Below are positions 63,039 to 64,000 of a stretch of DNA of 64,000 nt, in pieces. Numbering within the stretch: the first letter of the stretch is position 1; each line of letters begins with the position of its first letter. The stretch covers positions 1-64,000 of the forward strand of contig JBDNFI010000057.1 in the NCBI GenBank assembly GCA_041689935.1, read 5' to 3'. Below the pieces are notes generated by a model. That model saw only the letters and a program-made list of their open reading frames with translations, made no database searches and was not told where the DNA came from. The DNA comes from CAXBDP01 sp041689935 (GTDB lineage: Bacteria; Bacteroidota; Bacteroidia; Cytophagales; Cyclobacteriaceae). The translations under genes and the position numbers were made by a program.

Positions 63039-63314
63039 TTATTTACGAAGTTTTTGATCTTCTAGCACTGCTCTGTATCTTTCGATATCATTCTTATACA
63101 AGAAATTTAAAAAGCTTCTTCTTTTACCTACCATTTTCAAAAGGCCCAAACGAGTTGAGTGATCCTTTTTGTTTTTCTTAAGATGTTCGGTGAGGTGGTT
63201 TATCCTGAAGGTAAACAGGGCAATCTGAGACTCTGGAGAACCAGTATCTGTCTGAGATTTTAACCGACCATGATTTGCGAACAGATCTTGTTTCTTCTCT
63301 TTCGTTAAATACAT
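63039..63314 (-). CDS. rpsO: 30S ribosomal protein S15
   Basis: The 91-residue protein has the S15 signature TGSPESQIALFTFRINHLTE, HLKKNKKDHSTRLGLLKMV and KRRSFLNFLYKND. S15 binds 16S rRNA early in small-subunit assembly. A perfect promoter precedes it and a terminator follows, ahead of pnp. Confidence 0.98.
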   Translation of the reverse strand: MYLTKEKKQDLFANHGRLKSQTDTGSPESQIALFTFRINHLTEHLKKNKKDHSTRLGLLKMVGKRRSFLNFLYKNDIERYRAVLEDQKLRK

Positions 63315-63351
63315 GACTAGTCTAAAATTTATGATACAATAAAAACAATTG

Positions 63352-63382
63352 CAAAGGTACTTATTAATATGTCAGTTTCAAA
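63352..63382 (-). promoter_or_regulatory. canonical Bacteroidota promoter of rpsO
   Basis: On the minus strand TTTG (63379-63382), 19 bases and TACCTTTG (63352-63359) match the consensus exactly, 38 bases upstream of the rpsO ATG. Confidence 0.8.
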
Positions 63383-63439
63383 CAATTGAGGGATACAATA
63401 ATCAATATCGGGAAGTATTTATTCCCATCAAAAATTAGC

Positions 63440-64000
63440 TTATCTACTTTCTAAAAGGTTTTCTAAGTCATCCAAGGATCCAATTTCAGGAGTATCACTT
63501 TTAGCCTTTTTCTTGAAACCATTTTTAAATTTATCGATTAATATTGCGTAAAAATCGCTTTCAAACAATCTTGCGTCTATTCTTGCTTGCCGCAGGAAAA
63601 ATAATCCCACCGGCAGCAGGATGAAATTTGAAAGCCAAACAGCTACAAAAGGACTCAAAATACCTTCTTTTCCATATTTTTCTGCAATGATGGAAACCGT
63701 ATAGTAGAAAATAAAGAAACCAACAGATAGTAAAATAGGCATACCCAAACCACCTCTTTTAATAATGGTGCCAAGTGGAGCTCCAATTAGGAACATTACG
63801 ATACAAGTAAATGCTCTGGCCCATTTTCCGTGTTTCTCCAAATCGTACTTATTTGCCTCACGTTCAATATTTTTGATAGACTCGGCCATACTTTCTACTT
63901 GACTTTTAATCAATCTGGCTTGATTTAAAGCTTGACCAAGCGCTCTAGCCTTTGCAAACTCTTGCTTAAGTTCCTCCCGAAAAAAGAGCATATCTCCAGA
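63440..64000 (-). CDS. LptF/LptG family permease (YjgP/YjgQ), C-terminal part
   Basis: The frame is open to the window edge and continues beyond it (SGDMLFFREEL upstream of an internal Met), so the N-terminal half is missing. What remains is a periplasmic helical part and three membrane helices (ARAFTCIVMFLIGAPLGTII, PILLSVGFFIFYYTVSII, FVAVWLSNFILLPVGLFF) with the family's GAPLG and RGGLGMP segments, then a cytoplasmic tail. LptF and LptG form the inner membrane gate of the LPS exporter. Which of the two it is cannot be decided. Confidence 0.88.
   Translation of the reverse strand, partial: SGDMLFFREELKQEFAKARALGQALNQARLIKSQVESMAESIKNIEREANKYDLEKHGKWARAFTCIVMFLIGAPLGTIIKRGGLGMPILLSVGFFIFYYTVSIIAEKYGKEGILSPFVAVWLSNFILLPVGLFFLRQARIDARLFESDFYAILIDKFKNGFKKKAKSDTPEIGSLDDLENLLESR

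Overview
The window looks like chromosomal DNA of a Bacteroidota member, most likely of the order Cytophagales. The evidence is A+T-rich DNA (about 38% G+C by eye), promoters of the Bacteroidota type (TTTG, about 19-21 bases, TAnnTTTG), a secreted protease with a type IX secretion C-terminal sorting domain, DUF4369/TlpA and YceI lipoproteins, bacillithiol deacetylase BshB1, a membrane pyrophosphatase, a DUF349 protein and a short primary sigma factor without region 1.1. Almost everything is core housekeeping. No insertion sequence, prophage or CRISPR array was seen.

Layout. 1-1592: the edge of an accessory spot, with a 75-codon stub of mcrB followed by an intact-looking mcrC. 1712-6981: a thiol-disulfide lipoprotein, gatB and alaS. 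7125-10826: M23 peptidase, MerR-type regulator, dprA and an acyltransferase-like membrane protein. 10823-16591: HMG-CoA lyase, metF and metH, with metH behind a SAM-I riboswitch. 16736-18158: Ppx/GppA and an HD hydrolase. 18162-22542: membrane protein, secreted protein, ribBA, dnaG. 22749-27640: Mrp, NifU-like scaffold, T9SS metalloprotease, GreA-like factor. 28105-33950: carotenoid-type oxidoreductase, then PTPS, folE and an SDR lacking the usual catalytic Tyr, two conserved unknowns, a flavin reductase-like protein and a DNA ligase-associated exonuclease. 34081-40512: hppA, PH-like membrane protein, orphan PAS histidine kinase, penicillin-acylase-type lipoprotein. 40594-50912: rRNA/tRNA methyltransferase, Omp85 protein, gamma carbonic anhydrase, YceI, pabB, miaB, sigma-54 activator, lptE, an unknown, secG. 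51170-53398: groES-groEL and tRNA-Thr. 53508-64000: DUF349 protein, yqgE, pdxH, bshB1, M23-LysM peptidase, trxB, rpoD, pnp, rpsO and an LptF/LptG permease cut by the window end.

The strongest unexplained signal is not a gene. The octamer GCGGGAGG (complement CCTCCCGC) occurs exactly 31 times, about once per 2 kb, where base composition predicts fewer than one. Copies lie on both strands (17 and 14), in all six reading-frame contexts, in functionally unrelated genes. This fits a DNA-level recognition sequence (Chi-like recombination site, uptake-type sequence or chromosome-organising motif) that I cannot assign to a known system in this phylum. Second in interest is the metH leader, where one 10-base segment can pair either with the SAM aptamer or with a strand next to the start codon.
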